Shown: piece by piece, positions 15,224 to 27,127 of the stretch
Layout: each line of letters opens with the position of its first letter
Numbering within the stretch: position 1 is the stretch's first letter
Source: Stichopus chloronotus
Lineage: Eukaryota > Echinodermata > Holothuroidea > Aspidochirotida > Stichopodidae
Direction of reading: 5' to 3'
NCBI GenBank assembly: GCA_021234535.1
Contig: CM037832.1
Coordinates: forward strand, 9,803,575 to 9,867,574
Length of the DNA stretch: 64,000 nucleotides
Translations under genes and position numbers: made by a program
The notes under the pieces: model-generated
Told to the model about the DNA's origin: nothing
The model's database searches: none
Seen by the model: only the letters and a program-made list of their open reading frames with translations

Positions 15224-15498
15224 TATTAAATCAGGGGTAGCCAAAGTCTTTTCATCAAAGGGCAAGATTGCCACCTTTGAACTTTGAGGCAGATCACACA
15301 GGTTGAAAACCTGCCGTGTGCTCTTCTTCTCTTTACCTTAAGAAAAAAACAAAACGAAATAGAAAACTTTCGTTCCTTTAATTTTGGTTTCCTCTTCAAT
15401 TTTAATTTCTATTCAAAAAGGGGTTTTGGGGTCCCGCATGATGCCTCTCCGAGGGCCACTTGGTCGCGAGCTGCACATTGGCCACCCCTGTATTAAGT
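15224..15498. mobile_element. hAT-type miniature inverted-repeat element with 8-bp target duplication
   Basis: The element itself is 15232-15490, 259 bp. Its left end reads CAGGGGTAGCCAA and its right end, read on the other strand, reads CAGGGGTGGCCAA, so the terminal inverted repeats differ at one base in 13. The flanks are TATTAAAT (15224-15231) and TATTAAGT (15491-15498), an 8-bp duplication with one difference. The CAGGGGT start and 8-bp duplication are hallmarks of hAT transposons. No transposase is encoded, so the copy is non-autonomous. The 60-70 codon open frames inside it are not genes. Confidence 0.88.
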
Positions 15499-16559
15499 CT
15501 TTTTCACAGCTACTGTGGACCTGCCCTCCTTTGATACAGTCCTGCATTTCCGTGTTTTTGCCGAGAACTTAAATGATGATTTTTGAAGCAATTTGATCCC
15601 AGTGGGCAAGCAGCTGAAGGACACACTCTCCACTGATTGGATACTAGCTGTTTTCTAAACAAGAAAATTTTGTCTTTGTTCAAATTGATCTCTTATGTTG
15701 TTTTATTACAGACTTTGTGAATGAATAAGCTGAACGTCTAGCATAAATGGAAAAATGTCAAGTATCACTGCATAGAGGTAACTTGGTTCTTGATCCATTA
15801 CCCTGGTTGTAAACATATAATTGTACAATTTTCCTTAAAAGCTTAAAATCTCCAATCCACGTATCTGTGGATCCATCAAATTACTGAATCTTAGATTCAG
15901 GCAAAACTCCACTTGGAAAAGAAAAAGAAAATATAAAAGAAAAAAAATACAGTGCTGGTGGTCATAACAGTTGTAAACAGCTGTACTGTATGTGCTTAGA
16001 ACAGAAATGTCCTAACTGCAAAAAAAACTAGCCTAAAAAATACCAAAATGCCACTTCTGTCACTGCTGTGACATACATGCAGGATTTCAAGCATGTTATT
16101 CAGCATTCCTGTAGACCCTGACTACGTTCCAAGAAAGAGTGACAAACGTGTGGCATATTCCACAACAAACACTGTTTCTTAATGTCAAACCTAGCCTCGG
16201 GAATCGGCAGGCGAGGAAATGATATGTGAATTAGTTCCTCATAATAAACACAAAGAGAGAAGAAAGTAGTCACCAAATGATGAAGTCATGTCTGAGAAAT
16301 GAAGATAGGATCTTTCATAGGAAAGACTTAAAAAGAAAACCATTAGCCAGTAACTAACCAGAAAGCCAAAGGGCTAGTAATTCCTTGCATATGGTTATAT
16401 TATAACAAACATGAATTACCCACATGACACGAATGAGATAATTAGAGTTAAGTCTTCTTGAAACAGCATGGTAACAAGCTTTTGACCCAAAACTACCTTT
16501 CACCTTTTCTTGAAACAATAGGTGCAAAAAATTGATAGAAATCCAATATTCAATACGGG

Positions 16560-17000
16560 CAATGCACATGCTAAGTATGAAATCCCTCACAGTTACCCTC
16601 GAGTTATATAATGTGTTTACAAGATTTTGACATTTTGACAGTGACATCAAATGGCCTCTGCTGAAAAGAAAAAGAAAAAAGGGATAATCTAATATGAACT
16701 CATTACATGAACAATCTAGGTAAGAGTTACAGTTATTCTTCTTTAGATAGTGTTTACAAGGCTTTTTTTTTTTGGAACATGGTTTGATTGGAGGTGAAAG
16801 ATCATTGACCTCAAATGACCTTTGACATCCATCAAAAGCGATGGGGAACATCTACTCAAAATGGCCAACCCACACAGTAAGTATGAGATCAGCCACGGTT
16901 ACCCTTCTAGAGATATTGTGTTTACAAGGTTTTTGCAGTTTGACCTCTGTGCCCCCTAATGACCTTTGACTTCCACCAAAAACAATAGGGATCATCTGGG
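16560..17000 (+). repeat. R2 tandem-repeat block
   Basis: Degenerate R2 units are recognisable by GTGTTTACAAG at about 16608, 16749 and 16918, followed in each case by a TGACC-rich tract and a CCACCAAAAACAATAGGGA or CATCAAAAGCGATGGGGA phrase. A DR1-like TGACCTTTGACA lies near 16816 and TGACCTTTGACT near 16961. The 165-codon open frame on the minus strand across this block is a product of the repeat and a purine/pyrimidine run, not a gene. Confidence 0.8.
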
Positions 17001-17360
17001 CAATTCCATGAAAATAGGGACAAGATCCTAAACTTAAAAGTGTGTGTTTGAGGGCAAATTTTGACCACTATGCCAGGAAATAATTCAACTTGTATGAAAA
17101 TGATGAAACTCATGAGATCAGAATAATATTCTTCTGAAATCATACCTGATTAATGCTAGGACCAGAAGTGACCATTTTTTCACTGTTTCAGGGCATCCAT
17201 GTTGACATGTGAACTACTGGACTTTTCTCATATAGTTTGAAATGTATTCATCTATACCCTATGACACTGCACAAAGTTTCATGTATTTCAATAAGTAAAC
17301 CTTACTGGAATACTCCACATTTTTTTCCAAGAGTGATGCAAACCTAGTAGACTAGCATAA

Positions 17361-19530
17361 TGTAACATGAGTCACACTTTTTTTCACATTTTTTTTGGTA
17401 AAAAAAAATTTAATGACAAGATGAAGTAACCCACTACAATTCTTCTCCCAGTCTTGATGCCAAGCAAATTGATAATAACACTATTGATATCTCTTCTTCA
17501 GTAAAAAGTATCAAAGCATCAAGCTTAAACATGAGTCACAATGTAACAGGAGTCACACAAAGTTAGTGAAGTGTAACATGAGTCTCATCACTAAATACCA
17601 TCCCTTTTACTGTTATTCGCCACAAGTGTTCATAACAAATGATGCTGCATGTTGTTCATTACAGAAACCCTTATGAAAAAATCCCTTGAACACTGTTTTT
17701 TCTGTTGATGTTGGCTAAAACTACCATTTTGCCGTCAACAAAACCACTGACAAATTATGCCATTTGTAACATCAACCAATGAATAATGGCATATCTATGA
17801 TCTATCCACCCTAGAAAGAAAGAAAATGGAGTACTGCTACAAGCAGTGCGCATGTGGTATGGTCACAAGATCATTGTGCTTTCTTGGGCAGCTAAAACGG
17901 TACACCCTTGAGGACTTTTCAACTTTACTCTGTACGTTCAGTACAATCCATGCTTAAGCGTGAAGCTGTAGCCTTAAAACTTTGCCATGACGGTCTTGCA
18001 TGCAATTGTTCTTGCCTCAATGCACATAGATGTGTATGAGCAATTTTTACAAAGATTGCACTCTAGGTGAGATTCCTAAGGAAGCTAAGACTGCAGTCAG
18101 GTTGTGCTTATTCATATTTCAAACAATTGTTTCAAATTGGTAGCGCTGGACTGGCCCCTTCAGAAAAGGCGTAGCAACCAGGGAGTGTGTGACTTCTTTC
18201 TTTGCCACACTGTGTCACATTAAAAGGACTTATGGATGATACTGTTGCATCCATGAAGGATACCTAGGCCTAGTCCTTTGGAATGCTGTGTGCAAAAGGA
18301 AGACTATCATGATTAACTAATGTGTCGATGAGTTTCACAGTAGCTGCAGCAACCAGCAGCGGCACAGTCTTAGCAATTACATCCCAGAAGATTGTAGCTA
18401 CGAATGAAAAACACTGCCTCTTAAGCATTTGTCAAGATGCTCATTTCTCATTTTTTTTTTTTGGCGAGTTTGCATCACATAAACCACATGCAGGGGAAAC
18501 TGTGCATTACATATTGATGGGTGTATTACATGCATCCCTTGGGGACAGTTTGTGTACAGGTCTTTGAAACTCCAAAGCAATTTACTGTAGGTACTATAGG
18601 TAGACTGCATGGTGGGTGCTGGTATACAATGGTACTACAGTATATGGTACAGTATATACAGGCTTGGGAACATTTACTTAAAAGAGTAATTTAGGTGATA
18701 AAGTAGTGAGGATACTAAAACACCCCACAAAAAATGTTAAAACTGACACCACAGTACAGGTTTGACAATTTGCAGATAACTCAGGGTGTTCACAGTTTGG
18801 ATTCGATTTGAGTGAACATTAATAGTTACTTCCACTAAACAGTAATATTGTTTTCATGCAGTTTTGCTCATTTGGAGAAATGTAACATATTTAGGTAGAG
18901 CAAAACAGTCACTAATGTTGTGCATGCTGCAATAAGCTGTACTCCATTCACTTGCCCAAAGCTGTCTGAATAGTTCTAACAGAACATTTTTCAGCAGCTT
19001 GAAAAGTTTAATCCATGTATAACAAATCAGTGGTGTTGGTGATGTTATGATTGTTTACAATGTTTTCAAGTTTGTTAGAGTGAAATTGTTTTGATATGGC
19101 TGCTGAATTTGAACAGGGATGCAGCTCGTTGGACAAAGTTTAATGTGAGTCACAATAACGTGAGTCACACTAATTTGTTGACATTTTAATTACATAGCGG
19201 TAAAAATTGTTATTGTTTTTATTTTTTTAAGTATTTATGCATGTGCATAAAACAACTAAGTGGTAATGGCTATTCTTTGTTGTGTATAGGTTTAGACGAA
19301 TTTGAAAAGAAAAGATGTGTTTTTTTTTTTTTTGTCCATTTCATGTAACATGAGTCACACAGATGTCAACATTAATTAAAGATTGTTTCATCAGAATATT
19401 ATCTGTTAATGGCATTTCATGCTTTATGTCATCATGTCCCACCACCAGCATTATGGAGTAATTAAATGATCAGCTTAAATGTTTATGCCAAGATGTATTG
19501 TAAAAAACTGGCAAAAATGTAACATGAGTC
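17361..19530 (+). repeat. Cluster of a dispersed 17-nt motif containing TGAGTCA
   Basis: The motif TGTAACATGAGTCACAC or a close variant occurs eight times in one orientation: 17361-17377, 17528-17540, 17541-17558, 17572-17583, 19144-19154, 19156-19170, 19344-19360 and 19519-19530. Six of the eight contain an exact TGAGTCA, the AP-1 consensus heptamer. The copies are not evenly spaced, and I see no similarity between the sequences separating them, so this is not a simple tandem array. Whether it is bound by anything is unknown. It could also be the remnant of a decayed repeat. Confidence 0.7.
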
Positions 19531-19779
19531 ATGGTGGAATTGCAAATCTACTTTGTATGGCCACTTGAAACTGCAAGCTATTCTCATTATTTAAATGTAC
19601 TGTCTTCATAGCCTTAACTCAAGTTCATAAGTTCATACCAGAAACCCAGGACCACAAGCCATTCACATTAATAAACTGTACTGTCTTCATGGCTTGTACT
19701 CAAATTCAATGTATCACAGACCATAGAGATGAGATCAAAAACCATTCACATTATGTTAACTGTGCATACTGTCTTCATG

Positions 19780-20260
19780 GCGGAACCAGGATTTTAGCTT
19801 TGGTAGGGGCAAATGGAGGGCAAAAGAAATTGTTGGGGGGCAAAAATTTACCATGAAATTGAGCACAAGTGAGTGGGGTCCAAAGACCCATTGTAGGGCC
19901 TCTAGAGGGATCGTGGGGCAAAACCCCAGTGGGGGCTCCAGGGGGCAAAGCCCCCAAAGCTCTGAGATTTTTGCATATCTCTAGGTGAAAAATTAGATCT
20001 TAGGATATGTATATTTTTGCTCAAAGTGTGTCATTGTGGCTATTGCTCTCCTCTAAGTTGACAAGATAAAGAACTTAGGACCAACTTATGGGATCCATGG
20101 GCAAGGCCCTGATGGGTGTCTACCAGATCTCTGAGTTTTGAGCATACTTCTGGGTGCAAAATTATGTCTCAGGATAGTATACTTCAAATATGAACACTTA
20201 CAATCCCCTTGTGGGGTCCAGAGGCAAAGCCTATTAGGGGAGAGAGAAAGCCTCCAGAAA
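19780..20260. repeat. Decayed dispersed repeat rich in GGGGCAAA/CCCC
   Basis: This locally GC-rich tract has recurring GGGGCAAA phrases and GTGGGGTCCAAAGACCC. Two similar sub-blocks begin near 19785 and 20085. Each holds a GGGGTCC or GGCAAAGCC phrase followed by TCTGAG and then a GTGAAAAATTAGATCTTAGG or GTGCAAAATTATGTCTCAGG phrase. This suggests an internally duplicated, old repeat. No coding capacity is visible and I cannot assign a family. Confidence 0.5.
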
Positions 20261-23200
20261 CTATGGGTTAAAAATTAAGTTTCATGGACTTCCTAGAACA
20301 GAGAGATATTAATATAAACAGGTAATAGACATGTATGCATTTGTCAAGTAACTTCAGCTGAGTGGGAGGGAGGGGACTGAGGGGCAAAGGTTTTGATGAT
20401 AAATGCCCTCCATGCCACCACCCTCCCTCCCCTTGGTGTCATCACTGATCACAGACCATAGAGCTGAGACCACTTGTAAGCCATTTCACACATGATCGTT
20501 GAACTGCAGTGTCTTGAAGTGTCTTCCTTCATACTACATCTTGATCTAAGACCAGACCACTGAACCAGTCATCCTTAGATATTGTGCTGCTGTCCATATC
20601 ATGTACCATACAGAACTTCAATACATCTACATCCAAAGAGAGAGGGTTTTTAAAGTAACAAGCCATTCATGCAATATGTACCACTATGAAATAAGTTGTA
20701 CATGTCAAGGTCATAAACACATACTCCTTTTCCGCAGAGCATCTGATGGTAAGAAGCATGCAGCAAAGTATGCATGCTGCTTGCCAATGTGCTGAACTTT
20801 GGTTTTCAGAATGCTAAAATGCTGTAAGTTCACTTACAATAATCATGATCAATAATATGTGAAGGGAACCTTACTCTAAAGCCGTATCGACTGGAAAACA
20901 GATGGGAAAGGTTTGTTTCAAAATGATGTACAACTTACATCAACCACTCAGGTACACGTCCTTTAAAGGCAGTGATTCTTCCGCCTCAAACAGTTCCAAT
21001 TCTCACAACCACTAATACTTCTAGCCCCTTCCTCAGTCTGTCTACAACTCCACTTCTCCTTGTGCAAACACCTCCTTGTGCAAATACAACCCTGTACCCC
21101 ATATCCTGGTACATACAAGGATCACATGTGTAATTAAAACACTCTCACCTTGAGTAACTGTTATGCTACTCTGAATCCTTTGAATTTGCCTGTCAATCAA
21201 AGAGCAGAATCACTTGAGAAATTTACATACCCTGGCCAAAAATGAGCTTGGGGTGGTTGAGTGACTGCCTTTAAATAATTACAAGGTGAGAATTAAGGGG
21301 CACTGATTTATTCTATATTCACCCTGTGGAGTATGTGACTAAAATGCAACATTATCTGACAACATCTGGTATTCCCACAGCACTGTGCTTTGGATATTTC
21401 TTGTGATGCACCTACTCGTGAAAGGTTACTGAACTCTTCTACGTATTTTAGTTCTTGATAGTGATGATTACGTTGCTGGAGGTCATTGAACGTACAGGTA
21501 TAGCACTTATGGATATTTCAAAGACAACAGGGTATCTGCAGGGATATATTAATTTCTTGATAAATCAGGGTCACTGACACAAACTAACAGTCTTCAAATC
21601 TGACGGTCAATCCATTTACATTAGGTACATTCTAATAGAGTCATTACTTTGTGGGGTTACATGAAATATTCACATAAAATTGGTTTGAACAACTAGTTAT
21701 GGTGTCATCTATTTTGCCTGTTGCTTGGTGCTACAGTCATACAGAAAGGTACTTTATGTTAAAGATTACGATTATCATCGAAACAGAAAAGTTGCCAAAA
21801 TTAGGCCAAACAATAATTTTAGCAGAACCGGGCCCAATGTTAATTGTAGCGAGAACTTCTGGGCAAATAGTCACTTTTAATCTTTGCAAGGTAGAATGAG
21901 TTCAGCCAAAAACACTGAATCAATCTTACCACATATAACACTCAAATAATAGTAAAATTTCTCCTGAAAGAAATGTGTCATACATGTTGTTTTCCGGATT
22001 GGTATCAAATGGACGACAAAAATGTAAGATTGCCAATAAAGGCTACTTTTTTTTCATCAAGAAGCAACATCCTGCATTAAAAGCTTAGCCAAATCAGTTA
22101 CGAACCTTAAGATGATCTGGTTAATGGTCAGCAAAAAATGTGTTCTTTTAAAAGAGGATTACAGTACTGCTATAATTAAAGTAATCACTGAATAACATAT
22201 TCCTAAACTTTCAAGTCATTATGTCAACCTATTAATCTTTACACTATTCCTAGGATAATTTGCATAACAGCAAATGCAATGTCTGAAGTAGAAGTATCTA
22301 ACAGATCTCCAAATTCACCATAATGAATACAGTGCAGTACTTGCCCATGATAAAGCATGCAAACAAGTTTGACTTGTCCCTGTAATAGTTAAGTCAAGAT
22401 ATACTGCCTGCTTGCCACAAGAGCAGAGTCAAATAAAGTTTTGTTCCTCAAGGAACTTGTGTTGGGCATAATATTTTTTTTTAATCACTGAACTTTCAGT
22501 TGATTCAGTAACATACCTACGGTAAACATATCCAAACCTTAATACTGTACTTCATGAAATTTACTTAAGTACCATCTTTAAAGAGCAAGAAGTTATAGAC
22601 TCAGATATAGTATTAGTAACACTGATAATTTTTTAATTTAAATTCAACACATGGAGGAAAACAAAACTCATAAACAGGTGGCATCCACAAGACTAGTTGC
22701 AATTCATTTTACCTCACCTGTTGTTTACAAATTTATAGAAGGTCTCACAGTGAGCGGTTACCGAACTGTCCGACAGCTTTGAATAATCACTCAGTTTCTG
22801 ACAAACTATGACGATAACAGTACCGTCTTCCTTCCTACATAGGATATCAATTTCAAAACTGAATTTCTGGAAACAAAAGAAATTTCAAGAAACCTCGACA
22901 ACAGAGCATTGCCCAAAAGCGGATCGACTAATGACATTGTAGCAAAGGTTTTGAAAGTAGAAACCTTGATAAAGTATTTTGTACCTAAGTGAATTTTAAC
23001 AAACAGTCAGGTACCATAAGTGGTCATCACCGCACAGCGACCTGTCCAAAATTGTTTCAGGGGCTGAGGGAGGCACTTAACAAACTAATGTGACATAAAT
23101 TTTTCCATCAGATGGCAAATTGTGGGAGGTAAGTTTGCCATGGTTTCATACCATCAGAAAGTTTTAATGTTGAGTAAAGTAAACATTCTATCATGGGTGT

Positions 23201-24708
23201 TGAAAGAGGCATCTAGGGGCCATGCATATCCTGTAGATCTTCCATATCCAAGCTACATATTTTAAATTTTAGGCAGATTCACGTTTTCAGATGATCGGCT
23301 TAAGATCCCTAGGGCAAATATTCCATCAGTATCACATACATGAATATAAGCGGTGTATTATCCAGTTTGCAGTATGCAGCAACGATTCAATACCACAGGC
23401 TACAGTAGTTATGGGCGACACTATGTATGTTTATCACTCTTAAAGGAGTATATACAGATATAGAAGATTTTTACGAGCTATACCGCAGTATTCCTCCAAA
23501 TGAGCCAGTAAAAACATGCATCCTGCTTTGAAATTCTGCAAACCTGACCAGTAAACCCCTTGAAAGGGAAGCCAAAGGCATTTGTCTTATAGAAAAAAAT
23601 CATGCTAAACCAATATTTATGGATAAGAGAGATTATTCAAAATAAGGCATGACAAAGGCCTTCCTTTCAAGAAGTTTCTCACAGATAGAGATTCAATTAT
23701 TTGTTGCTCAAGAATAATTTGTTCATCCAAAACTTTCAGGAAATTCAAATAATGCACCTTCCCTCACTCATCACAAGCTTTTGTAGATGTTTATGGAGCC
23801 TGAATGTTTCAACAATGACTAAAGCTATTTTCTTCTTATGCCAAGTTGGTGCATTGCAAAAGTATGCCATATTTCAATTTGAAAGTGAGATGTGCACTTC
23901 AGTAAAATTTGAATGTGAACTGCCTTTCCTGTGAAGTTCTGGGAAAATGGTCTAGTACCAATTTTTGGTTGTTTTACCAAGTTTCTTCAACTGATAATCT
24001 TCGTAAGTTATTTTTTTATTGCAAATCTGGAAACATGTTGCACAGAAAAACATATCAAATCTTGATCACCTCCCCTCCTCTCTGTTCACAATATTCTGTT
24101 GTCTTTCAAAACTCTGATATAAGGGCAGTTTGTGCAACGAATTAAGGGTATAAGCTGATAAACAATATATGCCTGCAGCTGCAATTAGGTGTATACTCAA
24201 GGACCAGGAAATTTTCTTCTATACATTCACAGAAGTGAGTTACTTAACACAGACCTACACATCTGTCTACTTTGCTTCCACTGTCAAAGTAAAAATATGA
24301 CAAAGACGAATCCTATTTTGATTCTCTGAACTGTAATTACGACAGCCTTTTCTCCAGAGAAGCAAATATGAATGCCTCTTGCTTTATAACAAATGTGATT
24401 TTGCGTCCTATTGTCCTACCATACCTATCGTAAAGGAAGACTGGAGGCAGTTTTCTTCTCCACGTTTTCGCACGAAACAAATAACAACAAAGCAACAAAA
24501 AGAAAAAAATGAAATTGTCTTGAGGAAAGAGTTGTCTTAATTTTTTTACATCTTTGTCAAATTCAAATATTTGAGTTGCGTTGCGTTTGTTCATTCATCA
24601 TTCTTAGTACCTGATGTTTGGTATGACTAACAAACATGCTCCCTTCGCCATTGATAATGTACTAGAGTCACCAGTCACAGTACTCCAAACAGGCTCCCAT
24701 TTCAACTG

Positions 24709-24729
24709 GTTGCTATGGCAATGACGTCA
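24709..24729. promoter_or_regulatory. Composite RFX X-box and CRE
   Basis: GTTGCTATGGCAAT (24709-24722) fits the imperfect inverted repeat of the RFX X-box, and it overlaps by one base a full palindromic CRE, TGACGTCA (24722-24729). The same X-box/CRE arrangement is known from MHC class II promoters and from some ciliary genes. It lies within a CMIP intron, about 2.1 kb downstream, in the direction of transcription, of the exon at 26830-26919, so it would act as an intronic enhancer or alternative promoter. Function is inference from the motif alone. Confidence 0.5.
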
Positions 24730-26829
24730 TCATGTGTAAGACGAGCCTGACTTGAGGGTTGCTTGAGTTCACATCACTACTTGATCCATAAAGATAGGTA
24801 GTGCAACGTAGATTCTGCTTCTTTTCTTTCTTTCTCCTTTTCCTCTTTTGATTCCCTTTTTTTTCCTCTCGTTTTGCTTCTTTTTTTTTTTCTGTTTTGT
24901 TCCTACAAACTTATGCCTCTGTAGCCCAGCATGCCCTGCAGCTGAATCGATTACACTTGGAATTTGGCTTCTCCGGATCGATACTTGAGAGAAAACTTGA
25001 CACAATTACAATGATTTATTTTTTTAAATGTTTATTTGCTATGAATAGGCCTCATCTGCCTACAGTGTTGCCTCATCATGTAAACCAGGATGCAAGCGAC
25101 ATTGTAACGCCATCACATGTCTTCCATGTGTCTCCAGTTTAGCGTAGTTTGATGCACAAACCATCTTATTCGATTAAAGAAAAAAAAAGGGCTAGTCAAA
25201 AAAAGCCAAAGCACAGGCTTGAACCGTTCCTTTCAGATCTATATAAAAGCAATTTATGCATGACATAAATTTATGCAGGATATTCTCTACAGAATTTAGT
25301 GAGCTGTCCTCCATTAATACCTCTTCCAACTACTAAATTTCTCCATTTGACCATACAAATCTTTATTTACCATATCCTACCAAAATGCTATCACTTTCAA
25401 AGCCACACTCACGATAACATATGACTTTGCAATGCTTCTTGCAGCCTGCGATGATACTTAGATTCAGACATCGTGAATGTTTCAGTGTCGTGTGTGCCAG
25501 TTTTGTACTCCCTCAGCATTTTTCAACATTTTCATCCTGTGCATGAACTACCAAAGTCGTTTCTATGCATTACATATGCCACCCACCATCTGCTGTTTCG
25601 TTGCTTGCGATGCAGCAAACGATAAGACATGAGAAACGTAATGCTGCTGTTCTTCCAGGAAATTAAACCGCTGAAAAATGTCACAAAATGAATGCGAATA
25701 CACGTGCGCCAAACTGTAGAAAAATCCAGGTTTACCGCAGTGAGAGAAAACAGCCAAAACTCTACCAAATTCTGGCAAACTAAGACTCCCACGCTTACAT
25801 AGTGTTCACTGATAACATACTATGACTGTACTACTTCCTGTTCTGCAGAGAGTGTTACCTCATCACAGGCATTGGTTAACACATTTGCACGCATTAATCG
25901 TACAATAATACAACGTGCTTAATATCTCATAAATGGATGCCATATTTCCAGATCCAGCCAAAACCTGCTCTTTCTCTTTTACAGACTTAATGCAACCATG
26001 GTGGTTTGGATACAAGATTTGAGAACAAAAAAAATTATCCCTCATTTACTCTCAAATTTTACTCTATTCACATATTTTTCTCTATTTTTTTCATAGTACA
26101 TATTGAACACTACCAAATAACAGCACAGTGGGGCAAAGGAAGTATGTATTTGGCTGGCTAATATTTTTCTTTGCAAGACTTTGACCTAGCTGTTGCCCTT
26201 TGATGGACATGGAACAAACTGCAAGGGTAATTCTCATTAACTGTTACTTCCTTTCATAAATACAAGCATTTCATAAGGTGATCACAACTTTAAACTCCAT
26301 CATCAACCTTTGGCCTACATTAATTTAACATACATCATATTCAGTGAGAACTACAGCGAGTTCTTTACAAACCAGGTTTGAGTAAATGGAAGGGACTTTT
26401 TCTACTTGAGACATTCATTTACACACAAATGGCACCCACATGTAAACCCAGAGGAGTGCATCCATTCCTTTCACCATCATCAGAGAATCAAATTGTTAAA
26501 GGGCCCTCTTATGGACACTTGTTTTGGGGGGTTTACAGACAATTCTGGCATGGTCGTATGGCAGTTTAATTTTTTTAATATTATGTATTACCTAACTTTT
26601 TTTCTATGCAGCCTTTGGATGGTTGCCTATAAAACAACTGGAAGGTGAAAACCTCTGGAAAAAAGCTTTTGAGAGCTTCTTACAAATTATTTAAAGCAGG
26701 TGACCATTTTGGGCCAAAATATAGACGACCAAATGACACCACACCTGGAGTAGTCAGAGGCGTGTGAGTGACTGATCGCCACAAAGCATCAATAATCGAT
26801 CGGCATGGCCAGCAAGGTCCGACACTTAC

Positions 26830-26919
26830 CTGAGACAATATGTCTGACACTATCTCCAGGGGAACCTGGCAAACAGCTTGGTCTTGCACGCACGTATTCA
26901 ACGTCATGTCAATCATCGC
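26830..26919 (-). CDS. CMIP: CMIP ortholog, internal coding exon
   Basis: This 90-nt, phase-0 exon encodes 30 residues. The acceptor is ATATTTCCTCCAG before GCGATGATT, and the donor is CTCAG before GTAAGT, both near consensus. The translation begins AMIDMTLNTCVQDQ and ends VPLEIVSDILSQ. It aligns to the vertebrate CMIP stretch with LVDMALTSPLQD and APLEIVSKLLSE, directly after the PH domain helix and directly before the segment holding APLLENN. That continuity fixes the exon order 40383-40505, then this exon, then 264-452. It is the shortest of the four and is surrounded by introns of 13 and 26 kb, so gene predictors could easily miss it. Confidence 0.93.
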
Positions 26920-27002
26920 CTGGAGGAAATATGATAAAAACATAAAGAAAATGAAGAAAGTAGGTCAACTTATTACGAACTATCACATTGATAAATTCCT
27001 CC

Positions 27003-27127
27003 ACAACTTCCTGATGTGGGTATTCACAATGACTATTCTTATCCCTTGCCTCACTAATGCAAGCATTTGACCCATGTTCAAATAGTCCTCGAAACTAATT
27101 CTAGCACCGTGCCCTCTAAGACCTAGC
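27003..27127 (+). repeat. Foldback family, left half only
   Basis: The copy runs from GATGTGGGTATTCAC through CCCTTGCCTCACTAATGC to GAAACTAATTCTAGCACC and CCTCTAAGACCTAG. The matching right half is missing. The preceding CACAACTTCCTG is shared with the copy at 58481, so the family may extend a few bases further left. Confidence 0.8.

Noticed and set aside
16354..16851. Minus-strand open frame of 165 codons, the longest in the window.
   Set aside because: It overlaps an R2 repeat and purine/pyrimidine runs (lysine- and phenylalanine-rich blocks) and matches no family I know.
18255..18435. Minus-strand hydrophobic open frame with TIFWDVIAKTVPLLVAAATV.
   Set aside because: It is about 50 codons with no usable donor, and continuing the strand gives only stop-ridden sequence. 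It may be a decayed repeat ORF, but this cannot be supported.
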